Shown here: piece after piece, positions 21,901 to 23,614 of the stretch
Layout of the letters: each line of letters opens with the position of its first letter
Position numbering within the stretch: the first letter of the stretch is position 1
NCBI RefSeq assembly: GCF_000003605.2
Contig: NW_003131853.1
Span: 196,309-219,922, forward strand
Reading direction: 5' to 3'
DNA length: 23,614 nt
From: Saccoglossus kowalevskii
Lineage: Eukaryota > Hemichordata > Enteropneusta > Harrimaniidae
Notes under the pieces: generated by a model
The model's database searches: none
What the model was told of the DNA's origin: nothing
Seen by the model: only the letters and a program-made list of their open reading frames with translations
Position numbers and translations under genes: made by a program

Positions 21901-22096
21901 AGGAGTTCTAACATTTTCCATTCCTGTAACAGTAAATCTTAACTGGGTAAGTATATACGTAGACATTGTCTTGTAATGGTACAATTTACAGGTAGAAGAT
22001 AGAAGAAGATAGGATTACACAGCTAGTGCTGCTGCTTTGTCACATAAACCATACACTTACTCTCTCCGCTTAAATTGTCTTCGAGGAAAGCAACAG
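803..22096 (-). CDS. PIEZO: PIEZO mechanosensitive ion channel, middle part (19 exons, both ends outside window)
   Basis: PIEZO proteins are homotrimeric plasma-membrane cation channels opened by membrane tension. Nineteen blocks on the minus strand, all with GT donors and AG acceptors, join in one frame to 862 codons. They match the order of PIEZO segments: blade helices, FFYKFGLE, MCLGLPGALCI, LIADFFQLL, NPVPNF, the FLAGTSLVSIFCLGYL helix, the beam, the RGGDKYLWEDESDED acidic stretch and LAYSAI. By comparison with vertebrate PIEZO1 (recalled, not aligned by program) this is roughly residues 730-1500 of about 2,500. The start codon, earlier blade units, pore and cap domain are outside the window. 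No internal stop or frameshift is present, so the gene looks intact. Invertebrates often have a single Piezo gene, so I do not assign PIEZO1 versus PIEZO2. Confidence 0.95.
967..1492. other. Intron 18
   Basis: No gene or clear repeat is visible. It contains an AATAGT trinucleotide-type run near 1023-1040 and a short segment near 1185-1215 (ATCTCCAATAGAAGTGC) reminiscent of the inverted-repeat element at 8786-8934 and of sequence near 16160. Confidence 0.6.
1493..1720 (-). CDS. PIEZO: PIEZO exon 18: disordered loop with SPK repeats and acidic run
   Basis: This is the largest exon (2 nt + 75 codons + 1 nt), acceptor TTTTTACAG and donor GTAAGA. It encodes a Pro/Ser-rich start (PFTISTPGSPSSPSS), three SPK units from a 9-nt repeat, then PQTPEEGDTTDGAGPSKSEM and an acidic stretch LLEEEDEEEENDETEQ. 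No membrane segment is present. It fills the long variable cytoplasmic loop between the acidic segment and the next blade helix, so homology is by position and phase only. S/T-P sites suggest proline-directed phosphorylation (inference). Confidence 0.88.
1721..3008. other. Intron 17
   Basis: AT-rich with no recognisable gene. A short inverted repeat, ATCTCCAG ... CTGGAGAT, lies at 2524-2549 (8-bp perfect stem). An 80-codon open frame at 2110-2352 (+) shows no domain and is read as chance. Confidence 0.6.
3009..3153 (-). CDS. PIEZO: PIEZO exon 17: LAYSAI helix and basic loop
   Basis: The exon has 48 codons plus 1 nt, acceptor CTATATAG and donor GTATGT. It starts LAYSAITEGTKKTIKKERAI, matching LAYQAWVTNAQAVLRRRQQ of vertebrate PIEZO1, then becomes a hydrophilic loop: KRSLSQVDESDGKMRRRTVA, GLPTTEDE. 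RRRTVA resembles a basophilic kinase site. The register is fixed by phase to exon 16 and by the LAY motif. Confidence 0.93.
3414..3535 (-). CDS. PIEZO: PIEZO exon 16: RGGDKYLWED and acidic loop
   Basis: The exon has 2 nt + 40 codons, acceptor TTCACTCAG and donor GTAATC. It reads IRGGDKYLWEDESDEDMSDY then DSSEDEDGDSKTPKKAGPIE. The start corresponds to VIHSGDYFLFESDSEEEEE in vertebrate PIEZO1. The acidic, Ser-rich run has several casein-kinase-2-like S-x-x-E/D sites (inference from pattern only). It is cytoplasmic and predicted disordered. Confidence 0.95.
3943..3981 (-). CDS. PIEZO: PIEZO exon 15: 39-nt microexon with tandem acceptor
   Basis: A 39-nt exon sits between acceptor ATAATAG and donor GTAAGTAAA. 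In the required phase it encodes EESEFFLGGRRKK and contributes the first base of Thr. It lies between the beam and the acidic RGGDKYLWED segment, where vertebrate PIEZO1 has a variable, Trp/Arg-containing stretch. The acceptor is a TAGAAG tandem: using the second AG removes one Glu and keeps frame. Phase on both sides fits exactly, which makes a chance call unlikely. Confidence 0.78.
3982..4533. other. Intron 14, part before the 1-kb repeat
   Basis: Nothing recognisable beyond AT-rich intron sequence; overlapping minus-strand open frames at 4310-4605 have no domain and straddle the repeat boundary. Confidence 0.5.
4534..5583. mobile_element. 1-kb dispersed repeat, copy 1 (uninterrupted)
   Basis: This stretch matches 16837-18598 in the same orientation, from ACATAGTTGAACTCTGG to GGGCAAGGTAAAA. 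Shared blocks include TTGAATACAAACAAGTTTTG, TTTTGCCTCCTGAGAATCTA, TAATAGCTGAAACAAATT and TGGCACCCAATTCATAG. The ends carry inverted ACCTTGCCC (4555-4563) and GGGCAAGGT (5570-5578), which suggests a non-autonomous DNA transposon of about 1.02 kb. No coding capacity is evident. Near its right end is a GACAAC-rich patch like that in other elements here. Confidence 0.75.
5584..6431. other. Intron 14, part after the 1-kb repeat
   Basis: No gene or repeat recognised. Two open frames on the + strand (5785-5967 and 6009-6227) lack any motif or splice support. Confidence 0.55.
6432..6505 (-). CDS. PIEZO: PIEZO exon 14: beam helix, second half
   Basis: The exon has 1 nt + 24 codons + 1 nt, acceptor TGTTCACAG and donor GTATGTC. 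It reads IERVKKKQAKLRGKDGMEFT then EHFA. It corresponds to MERIRAKQEKHRQG of vertebrate PIEZO1. The first bases encode a strongly basic run (KKKQAK) made from eight consecutive A, a sequence prone to slippage errors. The only frame without stops is also the one the flanking phases demand. Confidence 0.9.
6838..7755. repeat. Palindrome-bearing dispersed repeat, copies in intron 13
   Basis: Two related segments lie head to tail: AAGTTTGAATGAAATTGGTC with CAAGGCATG occurs at about 6849 and again at about 7474, each followed by GTCCAA.TGTTGATTTT.. and AAGGTCAACAAA. Three AAAATGGC...GCCATTTT-type palindromes lie at about 7107, 7265 and 7400. The block ends AACAGGGGCTAAAAAC near 7750. No coding sequence; the 118-codon minus-strand frame at 6866-7222 is repeat sequence. 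Confidence 0.7.
7822..7911 (-). CDS. PIEZO: PIEZO exon 13: beam helix, first half
   Basis: The exon has 1 nt + 29 codons + 2 nt, acceptor GTTTTACAG and donor GTAAGTAAG. It reads GAVLINQQLAYEVKTRKSQE then EATLRKIRR. This is the N-terminal half of the long cytoplasmic beam helix that, in known PIEZO structures, runs from the blade toward the central pore and transmits tension. Heptad-like spacing of Leu/Ile and many Lys/Arg/Glu fit a long solvent-exposed helix. Confidence 0.93.
8087..8249 (-). CDS. PIEZO: PIEZO exon 12: last blade helix before the beam
   Basis: The exon has 2 nt + 53 codons + 2 nt, acceptor TCTGTTAG and donor GTGTGT. It reads VYDSPDCEVPVDQAGMSWDG, then VLFAFLLLQKRIFTCHYFQY and IVEEVKEQNTMAAR. 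The DC..PVxxAGxxWD and FLLLQ(K/R)R(I/V)F.xHY motifs are conserved in PIEZO. The C-terminal end runs into the beam. The AG|G split Arg joins exon 13 as AARGAV, parallel to ASRGFA in vertebrates. Confidence 0.97.
8663..8678. repeat. Perfect 16-bp palindrome
   Basis: CACAGAACGTTCTGTG is its own reverse complement. It sits in the centre of a looser inverted repeat (GGGACCCATAGAGACA near 8630 against TGTATTTCTATGGGCTC near 8705), so it may be the core of a small fold-back element rather than a binding site. Confidence 0.75.
8786..8934. mobile_element. MITE with perfect 19-bp inverted repeats
   Basis: ATCTGTATTAGAAGCTGCA at 8786-8804 is exactly the reverse complement of TGCAGCTTCTAATACAGAT at 8916-8934. 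The 149-bp unit also has internal ACTTCTATTAGAGC and GGCTTCTATAAGG, so the motif recurs inside. It has no coding capacity. Related fragments may lie near 16160 (GCTTCTATTGG ... ACTTCTAATAGAG) and near 1190. Target-site duplication is not clear. Confidence 0.75.
9140..9665. repeat. Palindrome-bearing dispersed repeat in intron 11
   Basis: Three tandem-like sub-units each carry GCCATTTTGAATC preceded by AAAATGGC or similar, at 9169-9199, 9311-9347 and 9466-9497, followed by CAAGTTTGAA and TGAAATCGGT. The block ends GAGCAGGGACTAAATATATG near 9665, comparable to the right end of the intron 13 copy. The 61-codon frame at 9054-9239 overlaps it and is not a gene. Confidence 0.7.
9851..10005 (-). CDS. 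PIEZO: PIEZO exon 11: two blade transmembrane helices
   Basis: The exon has 1 nt + 51 codons + 1 nt, acceptor TTTATACAG and donor GTAAGTAAT. It is too interrupted by split codons at its ends to stand out as an open frame, but reads WNVIMMYNVAVIFVKACLQV then VACVYIERFYSNLCWLIQLL and SLVCLHEGYKP. It matches the W-x-x-x-x-YN-x-x-VI...CW-x-IQL-x-SLVC pattern of PIEZO. Phase links exactly to exons 10 and 12. Confidence 0.95.
10006..10657. other. Intron 10
   Basis: No gene or clear repeat seen. A 61-codon + strand frame at 10179-10364 has no recognisable motif. Confidence 0.55.
10658..10843 (-). CDS. PIEZO: PIEZO exon 10: blade transmembrane helices
   Basis: The exon has 1 nt + 61 codons + 2 nt, acceptor ATTTCAG and donor GTAAGTT. 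It encodes TFLDLIKNGLFNYTLWVTLA, then MVFLAGTSLVSIFCLGYLGL and CFFFMWYGQDYLLKPRP. The FLAGT..(I/V)SIF..GYL..CF motif followed by a G-x-x-LL turn is a hallmark of PIEZO in animals and other eukaryotes. This was the first segment I recognised. Confidence 0.97.
10941..11094 (-). CDS. PIEZO: PIEZO exon 9: hydrophobic segment and NPVPNF linker
   Basis: The exon has 2 nt + 50 codons + 2 nt, acceptor TTTTGACAG and donor GTAAGATT. It encodes DFFQLLFVCLQWQVFRVEKK, a Gly/Asp-rich loop (GDQYGGGDNE) and EDNPVPNFMNNK. QWQVF and NPVPNF are PIEZO-specific. The loop is hydrophilic and probably cytoplasmic. It lies 97 bp from exon 10, across the shortest intron of the window. Confidence 0.96.
11190..11800 (+). 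mobile_element. Helentron/HINE- or pearl-like element, 3'-truncated copy
   Basis: It opens with the family 5' end (AACAAGCAGCC.GTAGGCTGAG, then ATAGCTCCACTGTTAG) and passes through about four repeat units, the last being the variant that precedes the 3' end in complete copies (GCATTCAGGCT.GTAGTTTTC). It then stops at GAAGTCG, where a second 5' end begins. The 3' hairpin segment is missing. The orientation is opposite to the host gene. Family assignment is by architecture; I could not compare databases. Confidence 0.65.
11305..12770 (+). repeat. 157-bp tandem repeat array
   Basis: The anchor TTGGACTT begins at 11453, 11610, 11937, 12094, 12251, 12408 and 12614. Adjacent spacing is 157 bp except where a second element 5' end (11610-11937) or the N run (12408-12614) intervenes. 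Units contain TATCACTTTTTACCAAAAAT, TATTCACCAAAATTAGAGAA and GAGAGAGGTCCACATGTAG, and are more than 90 percent alike by eye. Confidence 0.88.
12461..12510. other. Assembly gap of 50 N within the tandem array
   Basis: Exactly 50 N. The left flank ends TTTTTACCAAAAAT and the right flank starts GACAAAAATATTCACC, which are adjacent in every other unit. The true content is unknown. Confidence 0.97.
12799..12963 (+). repeat. Duplicated 3' terminus with two hairpins
   Basis: Two direct copies, 12799-12879 (81 nt) and 12880-12963 (84 nt). Each ends in a hairpin, 12849-12879 and 12933-12963: AGCTCCGCT and CGAC pair with GTCG and AGCGGAGCT around an AAA loop, with a two-base AC bulge on the right arm. 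The second copy has a 3-nt insertion (GAAGAA) and one stem change (GGCGAC). Antisense reading of this stretch creates the 108-codon minus-strand frame at 12648-12974, which is not a gene. Confidence 0.85.
13022..13114 (-). CDS. PIEZO: PIEZO exon 8: loop with YPW and WLYLPSY motifs
   Basis: The exon has 2 nt + 30 codons + 1 nt, acceptor GTACAG and donor GTATGT. It reads YPWYGKLDSNLMKWLYLPSY then VDPPKSTKLI, with the final codon completed by exon 9 (Ala, then DFFQLL). The counterpart in vertebrate PIEZO1 contains YPW, the KWLYLPDF motif and TNLISDF, so the assignment is secure despite the short length. Confidence 0.95.
13143..13412. mobile_element. Possible small non-autonomous element
   Basis: TAGCTCC at 13143 and GCGGGGCTAAAAAG at 13404 resemble the end sequences of the hairpin element family in inverted orientation, and the interior has a 12-bp palindrome, TACCATATGGTA. 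Interior sequence does not match the 157-bp family. Open frames on both strands (13175-13392) have no domains. This is a weak call. Confidence 0.3.
13413..13813. other. Intron 7, remainder
   Basis: No gene seen; a run of 10 C lies at about 13633-13642. Confidence 0.55.
13814..14015 (-). CDS. PIEZO: PIEZO exon 7: two blade transmembrane helices
   Basis: The exon has 67 codons plus 1 nt, acceptor TTAACAG and donor GTAAGTC. It encodes ICYIMTVVAISVRLDVYSVI, a further hydrophobic run ending LLLRRITYLVWPVY, then MCFLALLFPILYFMCLGLPG and ALCIG. The RLDVYSVIY, WPVY and CLGLP..LCI motifs are all PIEZO signatures. Continuity with FGLE at the end of exon 6 matches the vertebrate order. Confidence 0.97.
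14016..14415. other. Intron 6
   Basis: AT-rich intron with nothing recognisable. The 62-codon + strand frame at 14053-14241 lacks any motif. Confidence 0.55.
14416..14616 (-). CDS. PIEZO: PIEZO exon 6: blade helix plus FFYKFGLE motif
   Basis: The exon has 67 whole codons, acceptor TTTCCAG and donor GTAAGA. It encodes a hydrophobic helix GYIIIILVIVFETVVKLHQK, a charged cytoplasmic segment (RWENNLDTPKRGILFDDINR) and KYLINYFFYKFGLE. The last motif is nearly identical to KYFINFFFYKFGLE of vertebrate PIEZO1, one of the strongest landmarks in the window. Confidence 0.97.
14934..15035 (-). CDS. PIEZO: PIEZO exon 5: extracellular loop
   Basis: The exon has 34 whole codons, phase 0 on both sides, acceptor TTTTCACAG and donor GTAAGTATG. 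It begins NNVSTGPFPTDNVTYSLSKW and continues IGFEKTDNIFVYTI. The two N-X-S/T sequons (NVS, NVT), with NTT in exon 4, fit a glycosylated outside loop. The W(I/F)G motif parallels NWFGV in vertebrate PIEZO1. A strong donor-like GTAAGT lies only 6 nt inside the exon start. Confidence 0.93.
15140..15330. repeat. Fragment of the palindrome-bearing repeat in intron 4
   Basis: CAGTCAGCCATTTTGAATCT is followed by GA.TTGAAAAACAAAATGAC.TGCATCA, matching 9330-9380 closely. Only one sub-unit is present, and its left palindrome arm is degenerate (TATGGCTTTGGAATGATACC). Confidence 0.65.
15331..15623. other. Intron 4, remainder
   Basis: Nothing recognisable; short ATCACATCACATCAC run near 15390-15405. Confidence 0.5.
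15624..15797 (-). CDS. PIEZO: PIEZO exon 4: two blade transmembrane helices
   Basis: This exon has 58 whole codons. Acceptor GCAG sits directly after a run of 19 T (in the transcribed sense); the donor is GTAAGTAAA. It encodes VSAMNFLFIFFMFFAIPIPW, a short loop, GAFTVCCMIWASVILLTKMI, then YQLKLIDDHIFNTTCF. VSxMN and KMxYQLK are conserved PIEZO landmarks. The NTT sequon lies in the loop where vertebrate PIEZO1 also carries glycosylation sequons, suggesting an extracellular loop. Confidence 0.95.
15802..15820. repeat. Run of 19 A (poly-T on gene strand) at exon 4 acceptor
   Basis: Read on the gene strand this is T19 followed directly by GCAG and exon 4, so it forms the pyrimidine tract of the acceptor. 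Confidence 0.9.
15821..16836. other. Intron 3, left part with degenerate repeat fragments
   Basis: No gene. Near 16150-16190 lie CTTCTATTGGAGATGCACTT and CTAATAGAG, like the 8786-8934 element. Near 16725-16825 ACCAAGTTTCATTGATATC, GACGAACGG and ACTATAGTCCCCTTTTCAGG resemble the right ends of the palindrome-bearing family. The 76-codon frame at 16619-16849 is assigned to repeat sequence. Confidence 0.5.
17043..17783. mobile_element. Outer insertion in the 1-kb repeat
   Basis: This block is absent from copy 1. ATTATTT occurs at both junctions (17036-17042 and 17784-17790), a candidate 7-bp target-site duplication. The block starts TAAAGGGACATAATTTCC and itself contains the inverted-repeat element at 17078-17605. 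Two overlapping + strand frames (17282-17742) show no known domain. Confidence 0.5.
17078..17605. mobile_element. Nested MITE with 27-bp imperfect inverted repeats
   Basis: The left end at 17078-17104 contains CCGTATTTATCCGGCTAAGA and GCCCA. The right end at 17579-17605 reads TGGGCTTATACCCGGATAAA and TACG, close to its reverse complement. Inside each end is a CCC-rich block (ACAAACCCCCACCCC; ACAAACACCCACCCC). Flanking ATATTTTA and ATATTATA could be an 8-bp target-site duplication with one mismatch. At about 528 bp and without a transposase it is non-autonomous. Confidence 0.65.
18725..18882 (-). CDS. PIEZO: PIEZO exon 3: amphipathic helix and start of a blade helix
   Basis: Acceptor TTTCTTACAG and donor GTGAAT bound the exon; it has 2 nt + 52 codons. 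It encodes a hydrophilic start (TLDHKSPTEYMKQF), a Trp/His-rich amphipathic segment (WDFLMHWYRIVTAIIWRLLE) and a hydrophobic run, HMVKVIFFSVTVVAVTQ. The LLEIHMVKV motif corresponds to LLELHVFKL in vertebrate PIEZO1, which fixes the register. The membrane helix is completed across the junction with exon 4. Confidence 0.92.
19150..19700 (+). mobile_element. Old, degenerate copy of the tandem-core hairpin element
   Basis: It has a recognisable but diverged 5' end (AAACAAGCAGCCTGGCAGTT), eroded core units (ACAAAAATATTCACTAAAAT; GAACTTGCGGTTTTAAAG) and two decayed 3' segments, ending AACAGAGCTAAAAAAA near 19615 and GACAGTAAAGCTAATAAAG near 19700. The second keeps a hairpin, CTGTCATC-ATT-GATGACAG, at 19666-19684. 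Divergence is far above that of the other copies, so it is the oldest here. Confidence 0.65.
19849..20758 (+). mobile_element. Tandem-core hairpin element, complete copy
   Basis: The 5' end ACAAGCAGCCTCTCGGCTGA with TAGCTCCGCTGT (19873-19884) leads into a rearranged first unit (CACCATAAATGATTGTGG), then core units anchored at about 20165, 20323, 20485 and a variant last unit at 20641. It ends in a single 3' segment with the hairpin at 20724-20754 and ACAGCGGAGCTA (20744-20755). About 0.9 kb, non-coding. The 103-codon minus-strand frame at 20610-20921 is mostly its antisense plus exon 2. Confidence 0.75.
20868..20968 (-). CDS. PIEZO: PIEZO exon 2: acidic cytoplasmic linker
   Basis: The exon is bounded by acceptor CTCTTACAG and donor GTAAGG, and begins and ends within codons (1 nt + 33 codons + 1 nt). 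It encodes a hydrophilic linker reading RARAKEEPADVIEEDSD, then a Gly/Asn/Lys-rich tail. In vertebrate PIEZO1 the same place holds a Glu/Gln-rich disordered loop between blade units, so low sequence conservation is expected. Assignment rests on the phase match to exon 3, where G+AT makes Asp, and on position. Confidence 0.8.
20969..22060. other. Intron 1
   Basis: No gene or repeat recognised. A 75-codon + strand frame at 21552-21779 has no known motif and no conserved splice context. Confidence 0.5.
22061..22096 (-). CDS. PIEZO: PIEZO exon 1 of window (36-nt microexon, tentative)
   Basis: This is a candidate microexon with donor GTAAGTG and acceptor CTTCAG preceded by a pyrimidine tract of CCTTG repeats. 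Read in the phase the next exon demands, it gives CCFPRRQFKRR followed by a split Glu codon, a basic stretch that runs straight into RARAKEEPAD of the next exon. It would lie in the cytoplasmic linker before the later blade units. Support comes only from splice signals and phase. A second acceptor (CTCGAAG) inside it would give an 18-nt version in the same frame. It is too short for homology to decide. Confidence 0.5.
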
Positions 22097-22101
22097 CTGA
22101 A

Positions 22102-22121
22102 GCAAGGCAAGGCAAGGCAAA
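22102..22121. repeat. CAAGG short tandem repeat beside the exon 1 acceptor
   Basis: GCAAGG is iterated about four times as CAAGG units; on the gene strand it reads as CCTTG repeats and makes the pyrimidine tract of the exon 1 acceptor. Confidence 0.85.
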
Positions 22122-23339
22122 GTGGATATGTGTGAACATGCATTTCAAAAAATTAATGTCCACTTCAAAACCCTTTCACCTTATTAGGATTTTCCGTGAC
22201 TTTCTTCAATTTTAAGTTTGTACCAAATATAAACACTGATAATTTTGAGATTTCTAACAACTTTTTGATAAAATCTGATTCACAACTTGTGTAAACAAAG
22301 ATAGTTTAAAAGATATACTTAGTACCGGTAGATCTGATCTTTGAGATTCACAATATGAAACTTAAAGTAATCTGATCTATAGTATTGAATTTTTTATAAC
22401 AGAGCAAAGGGAATATCATTTGCAGTCTGTGATTTATCTTAGAATACCAAGTTTAATTGACATTGAATAAATTATTAAACTAACTTGCAAATTTGGTAAT
22501 TAATATGCAAGGTTTCAAGCCTAATATAGTCAGGTCTGTTGATTATTCGAGATCACCTATAAACCAAGTTTCATTGAAATCAAAATCTGATGAATGGTAA
22601 TTAAGGCATTTTTGAAACAGTAAAAAATGACAAATTGATGAAAATTAGATAATTATAAACACAGACTGTAACTAAAAGGCATTTTGCAATGACCATAAGC
22701 ATACATAATTCTGTTGCTATAAACAGTGTTTTTAACAATTTACATAGTTGCTGTCTTTTGGGAAGTTAAAGCCGAAATTAAATGTTGGCATCTACATGTA
22801 CTATGCATATGGAACATGGTTCCCACTACGGGGATACATGTGTTATGCATGTGACAATGATATCACATTTATAGCAAGAATACAAATGTCAACATCATTA
22901 TCATAAATGTTCCTATAAAATAACCAAAGCATGTATTTTTAAATCATCTGAGTTCAATCCCAAAAAAATATACATTTATGGAATAATTTAGCTCCTCGTG
23001 TCATGCATACACACTGTAGTGTATATTTTTGACATTGATATTTTATAGCTACACAAGATTTGCACATATGCAAAAAGCATACAAGAACAAGTAAAAACGA
23101 TTAAAATTGGCAAATTAATATGCAAATTAGGTAATTACTATGAATAAATTTCAATCGGAAAAAGAATAAGATTATCCTAGAGCATTTCTGTTTCACGTTT
23201 CATTGAAATCTAATGATGGGCTTTGAGAAAAGACACGCACATACATACATACAGACACATTAATTGCAAAAACTGTTGTGTGATTCGCACACAAAAGTCA
23301 AAAAGTGCAGAATGAACAAACGATTCAATGTGATTCCCT
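22122..23339. other. Upstream intron with two degenerate repeat segments
   Basis: No PIEZO exon found. Segments at about 22480-22640 and 23090-23270 share the order GGTAATTA..ATGCAA, then a GTTTCATTGAAATC motif, then TGATG, and look like old copies of one dispersed family. The second ends in ACATACATACATACAGACAC. The rest is unremarkable AT-rich sequence. Confidence 0.4.
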
Positions 23340-23614
23340 AACAAGCAGCCTCTCGGCTGAGATAGCTCCGCTGTTTGCAATGCACATTTCAATTATAGAA
23401 CAGTAGATATCATTAGAAAATGAACAATATGCATAGTATCAATGCAATAGGACTTGCTGTTTTCAACAAGAATTCAAAAATATCATTTTTCACCATAAAT
23501 GATTGTGGTTTTTAACAAGAAGAAAATATCACTTTTTACCAAAAATAACAAAAATATTCACCAAAATTAGAGAATTAAAGATATCATTACAAAATGAATA
23601 AATCTGAGAGAGGT
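23340..23614 (+). mobile_element. Tandem-core hairpin element, 5' part, cut by window end
   Basis: The 5' end (ACAAGCAGCCTCTCGGCTGA, TAGCTCCGCTGT at 23363-23374) is followed by the same rearranged first unit as the 19849 copy and the start of a regular core unit, ending at GAGAGAGGT. Its 3' end lies outside the window. The minus-strand frame at 23210-23392 is its antisense. Confidence 0.75.

Overview
The window is eukaryotic DNA: AT-rich, with no compact open reading frames and with coding sequence only as short blocks bounded by GT...AG introns. All recognisable coding sequence belongs to one minus-strand gene, a PIEZO mechanosensitive cation channel. I reconstruct 19 exons between 22096 (5' side) and 803 (3' side). 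They total 2,587 nt, or 862 codons, and the reading phase is conserved across all 18 introns. The fragment is the middle third of PIEZO: the later blade transmembrane units, the beam helix, the acidic cytoplasmic loop and the first helix after it. The start codon and N-terminus lie beyond 23614, and the pore and C-terminal domain lie beyond position 1. No second gene, RNA gene or operon-like structure was found.

Layout on the + strand, which runs opposite to transcription: 803-3981 holds the post-beam cytoplasmic exons; 6432-8249 the beam and the helix before it; 9851-15797 eight membrane exons; 18725-22096 the exons before them. The intervening 85-90 percent is intron. Introns 3, 8, 11, 13, 14 and 2 (numbered from the 5' side) are loaded with non-autonomous mobile elements.

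Four repeat families stand out. (1) A family with a fixed 5' end, a central array of about 157-bp tandem units and a 3' hairpin appears at 11190-12968, 19849-20758 and 23340 to the window end, with an older decayed copy at 19150-19700. The architecture resembles Helentron-associated (HINE) or bivalve pearl-type elements. (2) A roughly 1.0-kb repeat with inverted CCTTGCCC/GGGCAAGG subterminal ends occurs twice (4534-5583 and 16837-18598); the second copy carries a nested insertion. (3) A family rich in AAAATGGC...GCCATTTT palindromes occurs in three introns. (4) A small MITE has perfect 19-bp inverted repeats. The only assembly gap (50 N at 12461-12510) falls inside the 157-bp array.

The repeat content and the divergence of the PIEZO protein from vertebrates point to an invertebrate animal, probably marine (mollusc-like or hemichordate-like). 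The phylum cannot be fixed from the sequence alone. I did not find a new multigene system. The more unusual content is the structured element family, the gap it causes and several splice-site oddities in the PIEZO gene.
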